In this document: positions 8,288 to 16,568 of the stretch, in pieces
Layout of the letters: the number at the start of each line of letters is the position of its first letter
Position numbering within the stretch: the stretch's first letter is position 1
Assembly (NCBI GenBank): GCA_000824805.1
Contig: CCNA01000026.1
Span: 19,483 to 83,482 of the forward strand
Reading direction: 5' to 3'
DNA from: Mesorhizobium sp. SOD10
GTDB taxonomy: Bacteria > Pseudomonadota > Alphaproteobacteria > Rhizobiales > Rhizobiaceae
Length of the DNA stretch: 64,000 nucleotides
Notes under the pieces: generated by a model
Seen by the model: only the letters and a program-made list of their open reading frames with translations
The model's database searches: none
What the model was told of the DNA's origin: nothing
Program-made: the position numbers and the translations under genes

Positions 8288-8641
8288 CTACCCATGCGCC
8301 AAAATATTCACCAGCCTGCCGAACGGATCGCGTACATAGAAGCGGCGCACGCCCCAAGGCTCGTCCGCCGGGCCGTATTCGATGGCGAAGCCGGCGTTCC
8401 TCATACCTGCAAGCGTCGCGTCCACATCGTCGACCTCGATCGACAGGTCCGGCACCGGCGTGCCCGATCCGCCCTCGGCCATGAAGCTCACCTGCACCGT
8501 CATTGTCTCGGCCGAGCCGCAAGTGAGGATCCAGCCTTGATCCATGAGAACATCAAGTCCAAGCACATCTTGGTAAAAGCGCTTGGCCGCGGCGATGTCG
8601 CGTGTTTCGATATTGGCGACGATGCGCCTAACCTTCACCAT
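8288..8641 (-). CDS. VOC (glyoxalase/bleomycin-resistance) family protein
   Basis: A 117-residue single vicinal-oxygen-chelate fold protein with the paired beta-alpha-beta-beta-beta modules (VANIETRDIAAAKRFYQDVL early; RRFYVRDPFGRLVNILAH at the end). The family includes glyoxalases, dioxygenases and antibiotic-binding proteins; the substrate here is unknown. The start at 8641 (MVKVRRI) begins the fold. The longer frame to 8683 adds basic residues without family character. It lies downstream of the RidA gene on the same strand, 58 bases away, and may be cotranscribed. Confidence 0.82.
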   Translation of the reverse strand: MVKVRRIVANIETRDIAAAKRFYQDVLGLDVLMDQGWILTCGSAETMTVQVSFMAEGGSGTPVPDLSIEVDDVDATLAGMRNAGFAIEYGPADEPWGVRRFYVRDPFGRLVNILAHG

Positions 8642-8699
8642 GAGCCGCTCCTTGCCTTTGCGTGTCCCGGGAGCCCTCCGCATTTGCTACACGGCCACC

Positions 8700-9083
8700 C
8701 TACGCCGTGCGTCGCAGCGCCGTCACCTCGATCTCGATCTTCATTTCCGGCTTGTTGAGCTGGCACACGATCATCGTCGCCGCCGGGCGGATGTCGCCGA
8801 ACGCCTCGCCAAGAATCGGAAAGACCACGTCAACGAAAGCCTGGTCGGTGATGTAGTAATGCGCCCGCACCACATCGGCCATGTCGAAGCCGCCCTCGGC
8901 CAGCGCCTTGGCGATGGTGGCGAGACAATTTCGCGTCTGCGCCTCGACCGTGTCGGGCATGGTCATGGTGGCATAGTCGTAGCCGGTCGTGCCGGAGACG
9001 AAGCACCAGTCGCCCTGCACCACCGCACGCGAATAGCCTGCGGTTTTCTCGAAGGGGGAGCCGGTGGAGATGAGCTTGCGCAT
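8700..9083 (-). CDS. RidA family protein (YjgF/YER057c/UK114)
   Basis: A 127-residue RidA-family protein. Family members hydrolyse reactive enamine/imine intermediates released by PLP enzymes, protecting the cell from 2-aminoacrylate. The pattern SRAVVQGDWCFVSGTTGYD, then DVVRAHYYITD, then RPAATMIVCQL and a terminal IEIEVTAL is the standard layout. The usual conserved arginine of the active site lies in the RPAATM segment. The start at 9083 (MRKLIST) has a GCGAGG site; an alternative start at 9107 adds eight residues. The VOC gene follows downstream. Confidence 0.88.
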   Translation of the reverse strand: MRKLISTGSPFEKTAGYSRAVVQGDWCFVSGTTGYDYATMTMPDTVEAQTRNCLATIAKALAEGGFDMADVVRAHYYITDQAFVDVVFPILGEAFGDIRPAATMIVCQLNKPEMKIEIEVTALRRTA

Positions 9084-9207
9084 GGGGTGCCTCGCTTTGA
9101 TTGTCATCGTCTAGCAGGAGAAGACGGTGTGGTCGTGGGCCAAGCCCGGCGGAGTATTGTCAGGAAGGCTGGCGCGGGCCTCAGAGATTTGGCTGCGGCT
9201 TCCTCCC

Positions 9208-9390
9208 TTCGTCATTCCAGGGCGGAGCAAGGAGCGAAGCGACGCGCGCAGACCCTGGAATCCATGCCGTTACGCCAAGGCGCCGCCAACCGTGCAGAAT
9301 TCTGGGCCCTCGCGCTCTACGGCAACGGGCATGGCATGGATTCTAGGGTCTGCGCTCCGCTACGCGTCGCTCCGCCCTGGAATGACGAAG
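9208..9390. repeat. Dispersed repeat, family C, inverted pair
   Basis: Two arms of one repeat face each other. The left arm (9208-9273) begins CTTCGTCATTCCAGGGCGGA and passes through CAGACCCTGGAATCCATGCC. The right arm (about 9321-9390) is its reverse complement, ending TCCGCCCTGGAATGACGAAG. Together they could fold into a long hairpin. Single or partial copies lie at 17791-17853, 44729-44795 and 46639-46694. Confidence 0.8.
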
Positions 9391-9415
9391 GCAAGGATAG
9401 TCGTCGCGATACGCC

Positions 9416-10351
9416 CTAATTTCCCTGTGCGTCGTCATAGGCCTTCTTGATATCGTCCGGCCAGTCCTTCATCGGCGGCCAGGCCTGCGGCTCGCCATTG
9501 TCGCCGCGGCGGGCGAAATAGACCTTCTGCTTGGCTGGGTCGACCGCCATGAAGCCATCATTGCCGCCGCAGTCATGCGGCACGCAGCCGGTGGCGTAGA
9601 AGGCGCCGGACTCGGTCTTTTCGGTGCCGCCGCCGACCAGAAGGCTGGTCGCCATGTCGGGCATGTCGTCGCCGAGCAGCGCCTGTCCGGCCTTGTAGAC
9701 GGCCTCGTTGTGAAAGGCGTCGATGATGTTGTCGTATTTCGACGGATCGACATCCTTCCAGCCGGTGCCGGGCTCCGGCGTGTAGGTCAGGTTGCCGGAG
9801 GTCGTCAGCCCTTCCGTGGGCGACCATTGCAGCGCCGGCTTGGAATCGCCCGGCAGCAGATAAGGCACGAAATAAATGGCGTCGTCGGAGACCGCGGCCG
9901 GCGGCGCGCCGCATTCGTCCTGCTCGACCGTGGTGGTCTGGATCTCGCCGTCTTTCGGCTTCCAGACAATAACCTTGGCCGGCCCGCATTGGTTACCGCC
10001 GTCGCCGACATCGACCAGCGCCACGTTGACGTCGCCGATCTTGACGATCTTGTCGAAGAAGACGTCGTAATTGCTGGCAAGCTGCTTGCCGTCATAGGAC
10101 AGCACCTTCTCGCCGTCCTGCTCCGGCTGCGTGATGGTGAGCTGTCCGCCCTCGAACGGGATCGGCGCCTGCTTGTCTTCATCCGACCCGGCCTGGTCGC
10201 TGCCCTGGCCGGCCGCGCCTTGATCGGACGCCGGCTGATCGGACGCGGCGGGTGCCGTCTGCGTGGCCGGCGCGGTGGTCTGCGCATTGGCGCCGATTGT
10301 GGCGAGAAGGATAGCCACCGTGGCGCCGGCGGCCAGAAGCGAACGTGTCAT
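9416..10351 (-). CDS. Exported protein of unknown function
   Basis: A 311-residue protein with a clear Sec signal peptide (MTRSLLAAGATVAILLATIG, then ANAQ cleavage). A Gln/Ala/Asp-rich linker with several SDQ repeats follows, before a folded domain of about 260 residues. It contains cysteines (VEQDECGAPP, TGCVPHDCGGNDGFM) that could form disulfides in the periplasm. I do not recognise the family. The start at 10351 is supported by GGAGGG seven bases upstream; a longer frame to 10366 has no such support. The gene lies downstream of leuD, separated by a hairpin. Confidence 0.8.
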   Translation of the reverse strand: MTRSLLAAGATVAILLATIGANAQTTAPATQTAPAASDQPASDQGAAGQGSDQAGSDEDKQAPIPFEGGQLTITQPEQDGEKVLSYDGKQLASNYDVFFDKIVKIGDVNVALVDVGDGGNQCGPAKVIVWKPKDGEIQTTTVEQDECGAPPAAVSDDAIYFVPYLLPGDSKPALQWSPTEGLTTSGNLTYTPEPGTGWKDVDPSKYDNIIDAFHNEAVYKAGQALLGDDMPDMATSLLVGGGTEKTESGAFYATGCVPHDCGGNDGFMAVDPAKQKVYFARRGDNGEPQAWPPMKDWPDDIKKAYDDAQGN

Positions 10352-10378
10352 GACTGTTCCCTCCATTCAGTCGCCACG

Positions 10379-10402
10379 AACCCGACCTGCGATGGCCGGG
10401 TT
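10379..10402 (-). terminator. Hairpin after leuD, possible terminator
   Basis: On the minus strand, AACCCGGCC and GGTCGGGTT form a nine-pair stem (one G-U) around a six-base loop, 16 bases after the leuD stop. There is no clear U tract, so Rho-independent action is only possible. Confidence 0.4.
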
Positions 10403-10417
10403 ATAAGTTCGGATCGC

Positions 10418-11023
10418 TCAGGCCCAGGGGCGCAGCTCGGCATTCTTCTTCTCGAAGGACGCGATGGCGCCGGCCTTCTCCATGGTGAGCCCGATGTCGT
10501 CGAGGCCATTCAGCAGGCAATGGCGCTTGAAGTCGTCGAGGTCGAATTTGACCACGCCGCCATCCGGCCCGCGGATTTCCTTGGCCTCGAGGTCGATCGA
10601 CAGCGTCGCGTTGGAGCCGCGCGAGGCGTCGTCCATCAGCTTGTCGAGGTCTTCCGGGCTGACCGTGATCGGCAGGATGCCGTTCTTGAAGCAGTTGTTG
10701 TAGAAGATGTCGGCGAACGAGGTCGAGATCACGCAGCGTATGCCGAAATCGAGCAGCGCCCATGGCGCATGCTCGCGGCTCGAGCCGCAGCCGAAATTGT
10801 CGCCGGCGACCAGGATCTGCGCCTTGCGGTAGGCCGGCTTGTTGAGCACGAAATCCGGGTTCTCCGAGCCGTCCTCATTGTAGCGCATCTCGGCGAACAG
10901 GCCGGTGCCGAGACCGGTGCGCTTGATCGTCTTGAGATAATCCTTCGGGATGATCATGTCGGTGTCGACATTGACGATCGGCATGGGCGCGGCGACGCCG
11001 GTGAGCTTGGTGAATTTATCCAT
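10418..11023 (-). CDS. leuD: 3-isopropylmalate dehydratase small subunit
   Basis: A 201-residue small subunit of isopropylmalate isomerase, which with LeuC converts 2-isopropylmalate to 3-isopropylmalate in leucine synthesis. The aconitase swivel-domain signature GDNFGCGSSREHAPWAL is near residues 74-90, and NVDTDMIIPKDYLK near the N terminus is standard. Length is exactly that of the alphaproteobacterial protein. The start at 11023 (MDKFTKL) is chosen; the open frame continues far upstream only as a shadow of the plus-strand genes. leuC is not in the window. Confidence 0.97.
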   Translation of the reverse strand: MDKFTKLTGVAAPMPIVNVDTDMIIPKDYLKTIKRTGLGTGLFAEMRYNEDGSENPDFVLNKPAYRKAQILVAGDNFGCGSSREHAPWALLDFGIRCVISTSFADIFYNNCFKNGILPITVSPEDLDKLMDDASRGSNATLSIDLEAKEIRGPDGGVVKFDLDDFKRHCLLNGLDDIGLTMEKAGAIASFEKKNAELRPWA

Positions 11024-11209
11024 GGATACCTGCCCGTCTTCTTCTTGGCTTGCGGGGAATTTGCCGGACGGTTTACACAAAGCCGGCGGCAAATGAAAGG
11101 CAACTGTTCGTGCGCTGCCCTGGGCCAATAGCGGCAGGGCGCGCGGACCGGAGCCGGAACGCCTCAAAAAGGGCTTCGAAATCCTGGCCGGCTGGTGCAG
11201 TCTGCGGTC

Positions 11210-11635
11210 ATGGCCGATCCTTCCAAAGTCCTCTACGCCAGCGAGCCCGCCCTCGATGTCGCCGAATTCCGCCGCGTGCTGGTGGAGTCGGGCCTCGGCA
11301 AAACACGCCCCGTCGATGACGAAGCCCGCCTGAGGGCGATGCTCGGCAATGCCAGCCTGGTGCTGACGGCGCGCCTTGACATCGAGGGCGAGCCGCTTGT
11401 CGGCGTCGCGCGCGGCGTCACCGACTTCTCGTGGGTCTGCTATATCTCCGAGCTCGCCGTTTCGAAGGCCGCGCAAAGGCTGGGCGTCGGCAAGGGCCTG
11501 ATGGACGAGGCGCAGCGCCGGCTCGGCCCTTCTGTCGCCATCAGCCTGATCTCGATGCCCGACGCCGTCGGCTTTTACGAGCGCATCGGCATGACGCGCA
11601 TGCCCGACGCCTTCTGGTTCTCCCGCAAGCTCTGA
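11210..11635 (+). CDS. GNAT family N-acetyltransferase
   Basis: A 141-residue acetyltransferase. The acetyl-CoA loop reads QRLGVGKGLMDEAQRRLG near residue 90, and the C-terminal MPDAVGFYERIGMTRM is a clear GNAT ending. An N-terminal stretch of about 30 residues precedes the fold. The ATG at 11210 (MADPSKV) is preferred over one five codons upstream. The acceptor is unknown. It stands alone, 100 bases before the ArsR operon. Confidence 0.83.
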   Translation: MADPSKVLYASEPALDVAEFRRVLVESGLGKTRPVDDEARLRAMLGNASLVLTARLDIEGEPLVGVARGVTDFSWVCYISELAVSKAAQRLGVGKGLMDEAQRRLGPSVAISLISMPDAVGFYERIGMTRMPDAFWFSRKL

Positions 11636-11700
11636 CCGCCTCCGCGCGTTTAATCGCGCCGTTCCGCGCCAGCGGGCCAAATCTTTTTCCGCCTCATCGC

Positions 11701-11730
11701 TTGACATGCAACCAAATGGTTGCATATTAA
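11701..11730 (+). promoter_or_regulatory. ArsR operon promoter with palindromic operator
   Basis: A near-consensus promoter: TTGACA at 11701-11706 and TATTAA at 11725-11730, spacing 18. The spacer is almost entirely an inverted repeat, ATGCAACC-AAAT-GGTTGCAT (11706-11725), an obvious repressor site. Bound ArsR protein would block RNA polymerase. Transcription should start near 11737, at or inside the start codons at 11735 and 11741, so the transcript may be leaderless. Confidence 0.75.
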
Positions 11731-11734
11731 AGTC

Positions 11735-12055
11735 ATGAGCATGGATGCCGTCTTTCGCGCTTTGGCCGACCCGACCCGCCGGCAATTGCTGGACAGCCTC
11801 TATGCCCGGAACGGGCAGACGCTGAACGCGCTCTGCGAGCACATGGAGATGACCCGCCAGGCGGTGACCAAGCACCTGGCGATCCTCGAGGAGGCCAATC
11901 TCGTCACCACCATGCGCCGGGGCCGCGAGAAGGAACACTATCTCAACCCCGTTCCGATCAACGAGATCGCCGAGCGCTGGATCGGCAAGTTCGAGCGCCA
12001 TCGGCTCAGTGCATTGAGCGACCTGAAGCAACGCCTTGAAAGGGAAGAGCCGTGA
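11735..12055 (+). CDS. ArsR family transcriptional regulator
   Basis: A 106-residue winged-helix repressor of the ArsR/SmtB type. The helix-turn-helix is TLNALCEHMEMTRQAVTKHLAIL (about residues 28-50), opened by the family signature FRALADPTRRQLLDSL. No metal-binding cysteine pair is present. It belongs to the subgroup paired with AHSA1/SRPBCC proteins rather than to metal sensors. The start is either 11735 or 11741 (MDAVFRA); no ribosome site is seen, which fits a leaderless message. It overlaps the next gene by four bases. Confidence 0.92.
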   Translation: MSMDAVFRALADPTRRQLLDSLYARNGQTLNALCEHMEMTRQAVTKHLAILEEANLVTTMRRGREKEHYLNPVPINEIAERWIGKFERHRLSALSDLKQRLEREEP

Positions 12056-12501
12056 GCGAGAACAGCTTTGTCTATGTCACCTATATCCGCACGACGCCCG
12101 AGAAGCTTTGGCAAGCGCTGACCGATCCGGAATTCAACCGGCAGTTCTTCCTTTGCTCCTACCAGGAGAGCGACTGGAAGGTCGGCTCGAGCTGGAAGCT
12201 GGTCTTCCCCGACGGGCGCGTCGCCGACTCGGGCGAGATCCTCGAGATCGACCCGCCGAAACGCCTCGTCATCAAATGGCGCAATGAATGGCTGCCCGAG
12301 GTGAAGGAGGACGGCTACACGCGCTGCACCTTCACCATTGAGCCGGACGGCGAATTGATGAAGCTCGCCGTCATCCACGAGGCCGACGGCCCGCACAGGC
12401 TGATCCCGAACGTCTCCAAGGGCTGGCCGCTGGTGCTGGCGAGTCTGAAGAGCCTGCTCGAAACCGGCAAGGGTTTCGAGCGCCCGCCGTCGAAGGGTTG
12501 A
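12052..12501 (+). CDS. SRPBCC/AHSA1 family protein
   Basis: A 149-residue START-like fold protein (AHSA1, activator of Hsp90 ATPase homologue 1-like). It shows VYVTYIRTTPEKLWQALTDPEF at the start, LEIDPPKRLVIKWR in the middle, and a C-terminal amphipathic helix (SKGWPLVLASLKSLLETG). Such proteins have a hydrophobic ligand cavity; the ligand is unknown. It starts with GTG at 12052, which overlaps the ArsR stop in a GTGA, implying translational coupling. ArsR-AHSA1 pairs are common in alphaproteobacteria. Confidence 0.9.
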   Translation: MSENSFVYVTYIRTTPEKLWQALTDPEFNRQFFLCSYQESDWKVGSSWKLVFPDGRVADSGEILEIDPPKRLVIKWRNEWLPEVKEDGYTRCTFTIEPDGELMKLAVIHEADGPHRLIPNVSKGWPLVLASLKSLLETGKGFERPPSKG

Positions 12502-12545
12502 CTTTCGTTTCGGATGCGAGACGATTTCTGGCAAAGGTTGGTTAG

Positions 12546-13031
12546 ATGCTTCACTTGTCCTCGCCGCAAGCCATGGCGAATGCCGACACGGTCATGGCGT
12601 CGGCGGAGCTTCCCGTCTCGCCGGACGAGGTGATAGCGGCACTCGTCACCAAGGAGGTCGAACGCTGGTGGGGTTCGCCCGAGACCTACTGCATGACCGG
12701 TTGGGCGGCCGATCTCCGCGCCGGCGGAAGCTGGCGCGTCACTGTGCGGAGCGCCGACGGCAGGCGCCTGCCCGCCAGCGGAAAATTCCTCGAAATCGAA
12801 ACGCCGCGCCGCATCGTGCAGACGCGGCGCTACGACTGGGAGCATCCGACGCTCGGCCGTCATGAAACGACGGCCGCTTACCTGCTTGAGCCGATCGACG
12901 ACGGCACGCGACTCATCATCTGCCATGGCGGCTTCGCCGGCTTCCCGGACGCCGCGGCGGAGCACGCCGAAGGCTGGGCGCGCGTGCTCGGCTGGCTACA
13001 GGCACATCTGGGCTGCCGCCTCGCTGCCTGA
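12546..13031 (+). CDS. SRPBCC/AHSA1 family protein
   Basis: A second START-like protein, 161 residues, 44 bases after the first. Landmarks are PVSPDEVIAALVTKEVERWWG, the GSWRVTVRSADGRRLPASG hairpin, FLEIETPRRIVQTRRYDWE and a final EGWARVLGWLQAHL helix. It differs enough from its neighbour to be an old duplicate or an independent recruit. The start could also be at 12573 (MANADTV); the ribosome site before 12546 is weak. Likely cotranscribed with ArsR. Confidence 0.87.
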   Translation: MLHLSSPQAMANADTVMASAELPVSPDEVIAALVTKEVERWWGSPETYCMTGWAADLRAGGSWRVTVRSADGRRLPASGKFLEIETPRRIVQTRRYDWEHPTLGRHETTAAYLLEPIDDGTRLIICHGGFAGFPDAAAEHAEGWARVLGWLQAHLGCRLAA

Positions 13032-13073
13032 GCTCCGCCTTGACCTGCAGGCGCGCCTATCCAGATTGTGGAC

Positions 13074-13883
13074 ATGGCCGAAAACAAACCTTTTATCGGA
13101 ACAGCCGGGTGGACCATACCGGCAGCGCACAGGTCCTCTGTTCCGGCGACAGGCTCGCAATTGCAGCGTTACGCTTCGCGTCTTCCTGTTGTGGAGATCA
13201 ACTCATCGTTCTACAAACCGCATCAGCGCGAAACATATGAGCGCTGGGCGCGCTCGGTGCCGGATCATTTTCGGTTTTCTGTTAAAATCCCCAAAGCCGC
13301 GACCCATGAGCGCCGCCTGGAAGATTGCCAGGATATTCTGGATGCATTCATAGGTGAGGTCAGAGGTCTCGGTGAAAAGCTGTCCGCCCTCCTGGTCCAA
13401 CTGCCGCCCAGCCTGCAATTCGACAGGCGGATAGCCAGAAAGTTCTTCGCCTCGTTCCGCGATAAGACCGACTGCCGCTTGGTCTGCGAACCGCGTCACG
13501 CCAGTTGGTTCGAGCCGGGAGCGGATGCTTTGCTGAGCCGCCTCCGTGTCGGGCGCGTGGCGGCCGACCCCGCCCCAGTTTCCGCCGCCTCCGCGCCCGG
13601 CGGCTGGCATGAACTCGCCTATTTCCGCTTTCATGGCGCGCCGCATGTCTATTTTTCGGACTATGACGCCGGCCGGCTGTTGGAGATCAGTGCCCAACTC
13701 GCCGACGCGGGCGCGTCAGCCACTGAGGTGTGGTGCATTTTCGACAATACGGGGCGCGGGCATGCGCTCGGCAACGCGTTGTCGGTCGATGCGATTATGC
13801 GTCAGATGACGTTCAATTCCCTGAACGCCCGCCCCGCCGCGACGCGCTCATATCCGAACGCCGTGCAATCGATCGTGCGATAG
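13074..13883 (+). CDS. DUF72 (TIM-barrel) family protein
   Basis: A 269-residue DUF72 protein (YecE-like), predicted TIM barrel of unknown function. It shows the family opening FIGTAGWTIP, the NSSFYKPHQRETYERWA segment, FRFSVKIPKAATHERRL, VCEPRHASWF and the closing WCIFDNTGRGHALGNAL. The ATG at 13074 starts the family sequence. The last 28 residues or so, after NALSVDAIM, are not family-like and lie antisense to the 3' end of the oxidoreductase gene. The natural stop seems to have been lost, giving an 82-base convergent overlap. Confidence 0.88.
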   Translation: MAENKPFIGTAGWTIPAAHRSSVPATGSQLQRYASRLPVVEINSSFYKPHQRETYERWARSVPDHFRFSVKIPKAATHERRLEDCQDILDAFIGEVRGLGEKLSALLVQLPPSLQFDRRIARKFFASFRDKTDCRLVCEPRHASWFEPGADALLSRLRVGRVAADPAPVSAASAPGGWHELAYFRFHGAPHVYFSDYDAGRLLEISAQLADAGASATEVWCIFDNTGRGHALGNALSVDAIMRQMTFNSLNARPAATRSYPNAVQSIVR

Positions 13884-14968
13884 GCGCCATGCATGATGAG
13901 CTCCGAGAGCGCCTTGCCCACCGCCGGCGCCTGCTGCAGGCCGTGGCCGGAGAAGCCGTTGGCGAACAGGAAGTTCTCGACCTCCGGATGCGGCCCGATC
14001 ACCGCGTTCTGGTCGAGCGTGTTGTAATCGTAATGCCCGACCCAGGCGCGCGTCGGCTTGATCGCCTCGAAGGCCGGGATGCGGGTGGCCAAGGTCGGCC
14101 AGATCACCTCTTCAAACAGCGGCCAGTTGACGTCGAAATCCGTCGGGTCGGGCGCGACATCGCCTTCCTCCGGCTCGGCGCCGCCGGTGAGGTAGACCGA
14201 GCCCTCCGGCCGCACATAGATACCCGACGGATCGACCAGGAGCGGCATGTCGGCATATTTCTCGCGCGCCTCGAAGACGAAGACGTTGCGCTTGCGCGGC
14301 TCGACCGGCAGCTTGAGCCCGGCAAAAGCCGCCACCTTGCCGGCGTTCGGCCCGGCGGCGTTGACGACGATGCCCGCTTCGAGCGTCTCGCCATTGTCCA
14401 GCGACACACCGGTGACGCGGTTGCCCTCGCGTTTGATACCGGCGGCGGAAGCCGTGATGAAATCGATCTTCTTGTCGCGCAGCGCCTTGCGGAACAGCGT
14501 CAGCAGCGCATGCGCGTCGAACCAGCCCTCGCCGCTGCGGCCAAAGGCGCCTGCGGAAACATCTTCGACCGACAGCCATGGGAAGCGGCGCGCCAATTGC
14601 CCGGCGTCCTCGAGCAGGATATCGGCGCCCTCGGCGACCTGCGTCTCGTGATTGGCCTTGAGGATCGGCAGGCCGGCCTCGCCGGCGAGGATCAGATAGC
14701 CGCCCTCGCGAAAGCCGATATCGGCGTCGGCGCCGAACGTCTCCTTCAGCCGGCGGAACAGTTTCAGCGTGAACTGCGACAGGCGGATATTTTCCGGGAT
14801 CGAGAATTGCTGGCGGATCGAGGCGAGGGACAAGGTCGTCGCCGCGTGGGAAAACTGCGGATCGCGCTCGATCAGCGCGACGGAGCCGGTAAAGCCTTCC
14901 TCGCGCAAATAGTAGGCGACCGAGGACCCGACGATGGCTCCGCCGATGATGACGATGTCGTAGCGCAT
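13802..14968 (-). CDS. FAD-dependent oxidoreductase (DAO family)
   Basis: A 388-residue flavoprotein of the D-amino-acid/sarcosine oxidase (DAO) family. The N-terminal dinucleotide loop is IIGGAIVGSSVAYYLRE, with the first glycine of GxGxxG shifted by an alanine. Further marks are VVNAAGPNAGKVA and the C-terminal FANGFSGHGLQQAPAVG, a typical FAD-binding closing motif. The substrate is probably an amino acid or N-methyl amine but cannot be named. The start at 14968 has GGAGAAAAA just upstream. Convergent overlap with the DUF72 gene is noted there. Confidence 0.87.
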   Translation of the reverse strand: MRYDIVIIGGAIVGSSVAYYLREEGFTGSVALIERDPQFSHAATTLSLASIRQQFSIPENIRLSQFTLKLFRRLKETFGADADIGFREGGYLILAGEAGLPILKANHETQVAEGADILLEDAGQLARRFPWLSVEDVSAGAFGRSGEGWFDAHALLTLFRKALRDKKIDFITASAAGIKREGNRVTGVSLDNGETLEAGIVVNAAGPNAGKVAAFAGLKLPVEPRKRNVFVFEAREKYADMPLLVDPSGIYVRPEGSVYLTGGAEPEEGDVAPDPTDFDVNWPLFEEVIWPTLATRIPAFEAIKPTRAWVGHYDYNTLDQNAVIGPHPEVENFLFANGFSGHGLQQAPAVGKALSELIMHGAYRTIDCTAFGYERVAAGRAFRELNVI

Positions 14969-14996
14969 TTTTTCTCCAATTGGGCGGGTCGCGCGT

Positions 14997-16568
14997 TCAC
15001 GCAACCGGCAGATCGATCTCGAAGCGCGTGCCGCGCTCGGAGTCAACCAGCCTGATCGTGCCATCATGCGCTTTCAGGAGGGCCAGCACGATGCCGAGCC
15101 CCATGCCGGTGCCGCCGGACTCGCGCCGCGTGGTGAAGAACGGCTCGAAGATCCTGGCGCGGTTGGCGGCCGAGATGCCGTCGCCGTCGTCGCCGACCTG
15201 AACCGACGCGCGCTCGCCATCGGCCGAGGCGTGGATCGCCACCTGCCGGGAGCCGTGCCTCGCCGAATTATCGATGAGGTTGGCGAGCACGATACCGAGA
15301 TTCTCGGCCGAGATGCCGAGCCTGATATCGCCGCCGCCTTCAAGCCGCGCTTCCAGCCTTGTGTCAATCGGCAAGGATGCCAACGCCGCATGAAGCGTCG
15401 TGCTTTCGCCGCTCGGTTCCAGATTTTCCGCGCGCGCCAGGTCGAGCAGCCGTCGCACCAGGAGATTGAGCCGTCCAGCATCGGTGACGATGTTGTTGGA
15501 GAAACGCTTGCGCTCGGCCTCGTCCATCGCGCCGCCGGAATCCCGCAGCAACTCGGCCGCGCCCTGGATTGCGGTGAGCGGCGATTTCAGCTCATGCGAG
15601 ACATGGGTGGCGAAGGTCTGGATGCTGTCGGAGCGCGCCTGCAGCTTTTGCGCCATGTCGAGGAAAGCCGTCGACAGCGCCGCCATCTCGCGCGTGCCGT
15701 GATGCGCGAGCGGCCTGATCGCGTCGCGATCGCCGGCGGCGATCCGCTTCGTCCGCTCGATCAGCGCATAGATCGGCCGGCTGACGGTGCGGATGAACAC
15801 CAGCGCGATCAAGAGCGTGCCGCCGACGATCGTGATCGCCGCCAACGTCACCTTGCCGCGCTCGCCATAGAGGTGCTTGACGATGTTGTTCGGCGTCCGC
15901 GACAGATAGACGACGCCCGCGACCCGGCCGTCTAGCTCGACCGGCATGGCGACGAAGACGCGCACCCTGGTGCCGCGGCTGACCGAATAGAGCGGTGGCG
16001 CCGGCTGGTCGGGGATCCTCAGGCGGAGTTCACTGGCATAGAGGCCTGAAAGCGCGGTCCGCACCTCCTCGACATCGCCGAGCGACCAGCCGATCTCGTC
16101 GCCGCCGGCAATCACCACGCCGTGTGGGTCGAGTAGGCGGAAGCCGGCAAGCGTCGTTTTCTGCGTTTCGTCGAGAATGCCGTCGAGCCGGGCGCCGATA
16201 GCCGCGAAGGTCGGGTCGGGGGTGGCGGGAAGTGCCGTGGGGCGCATCGGCATGACATCGTCGGAGGCAAGATCGAGCCGCGGCTCGATCGGATCGTAGG
16301 GATAGTTGTTGTCCCTCGCCGGATCAGCCGAGATCGGCGAGCCCAGCCTTTCCTGGGGAATGCCTGCGGCGCGCACCTCCCGGGCGTAGATGGCCGCGAC
16401 GACCGCCCCTTGAGCGATGAGCTCGCCCTCCGTCTGGCGGATCAGCTGGTTCTCGTAGAGCCGGAAGAAGAACAGCCCGACCAGCGGCAGCGCCATCACC
16501 AGAACCAGGATGACAACGACGACGGTGGCGAGCCGCGGCCGCCACCTTTCCTTGCTCAACCACCGCAT
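14997..16568 (-). CDS. Sensor histidine kinase
   Basis: A 523-residue membrane histidine kinase. It has two membrane segments: about residues 14-34 and 245-265. Between them is a large periplasmic sensor domain with the SRGTRVRVFVAMPVELDGRV segment typical of a Cache-like fold. HAMP linker about 266-318. The phosphorylated histidine lies in FATHVSHELKSPLTAIQGAA (near residue 343). N box LANLIDNSARHG, G boxes GDDGDGI and GGTGMGLGI. It overlaps the upstream response regulator gene by 13 bases, so the two are one operon. The signal is unknown. Confidence 0.93.
   Translation of the reverse strand: MRWLSKERWRPRLATVVVVILVLVMALPLVGLFFFRLYENQLIRQTEGELIAQGAVVAAIYAREVRAAGIPQERLGSPISADPARDNNYPYDPIEPRLDLASDDVMPMRPTALPATPDPTFAAIGARLDGILDETQKTTLAGFRLLDPHGVVIAGGDEIGWSLGDVEEVRTALSGLYASELRLRIPDQPAPPLYSVSRGTRVRVFVAMPVELDGRVAGVVYLSRTPNNIVKHLYGERGKVTLAAITIVGGTLLIALVFIRTVSRPIYALIERTKRIAAGDRDAIRPLAHHGTREMAALSTAFLDMAQKLQARSDSIQTFATHVSHELKSPLTAIQGAAELLRDSGGAMDEAERKRFSNNIVTDAGRLNLLVRRLLDLARAENLEPSGESTTLHAALASLPIDTRLEARLEGGGDIRLGISAENLGIVLANLIDNSARHGSRQVAIHASADGERASVQVGDDGDGISAANRARIFEPFFTTRRESGGTGMGLGIVLALLKAHDGTIRLVDSERGTRFEIDLPVA

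Noticed and set aside
9208..9390. Repeat families as CRISPR arrays or insertion sequences
   Set aside because: Copies are dispersed singly or as inverted pairs, with no regular spacers, no cas genes and no transposase.
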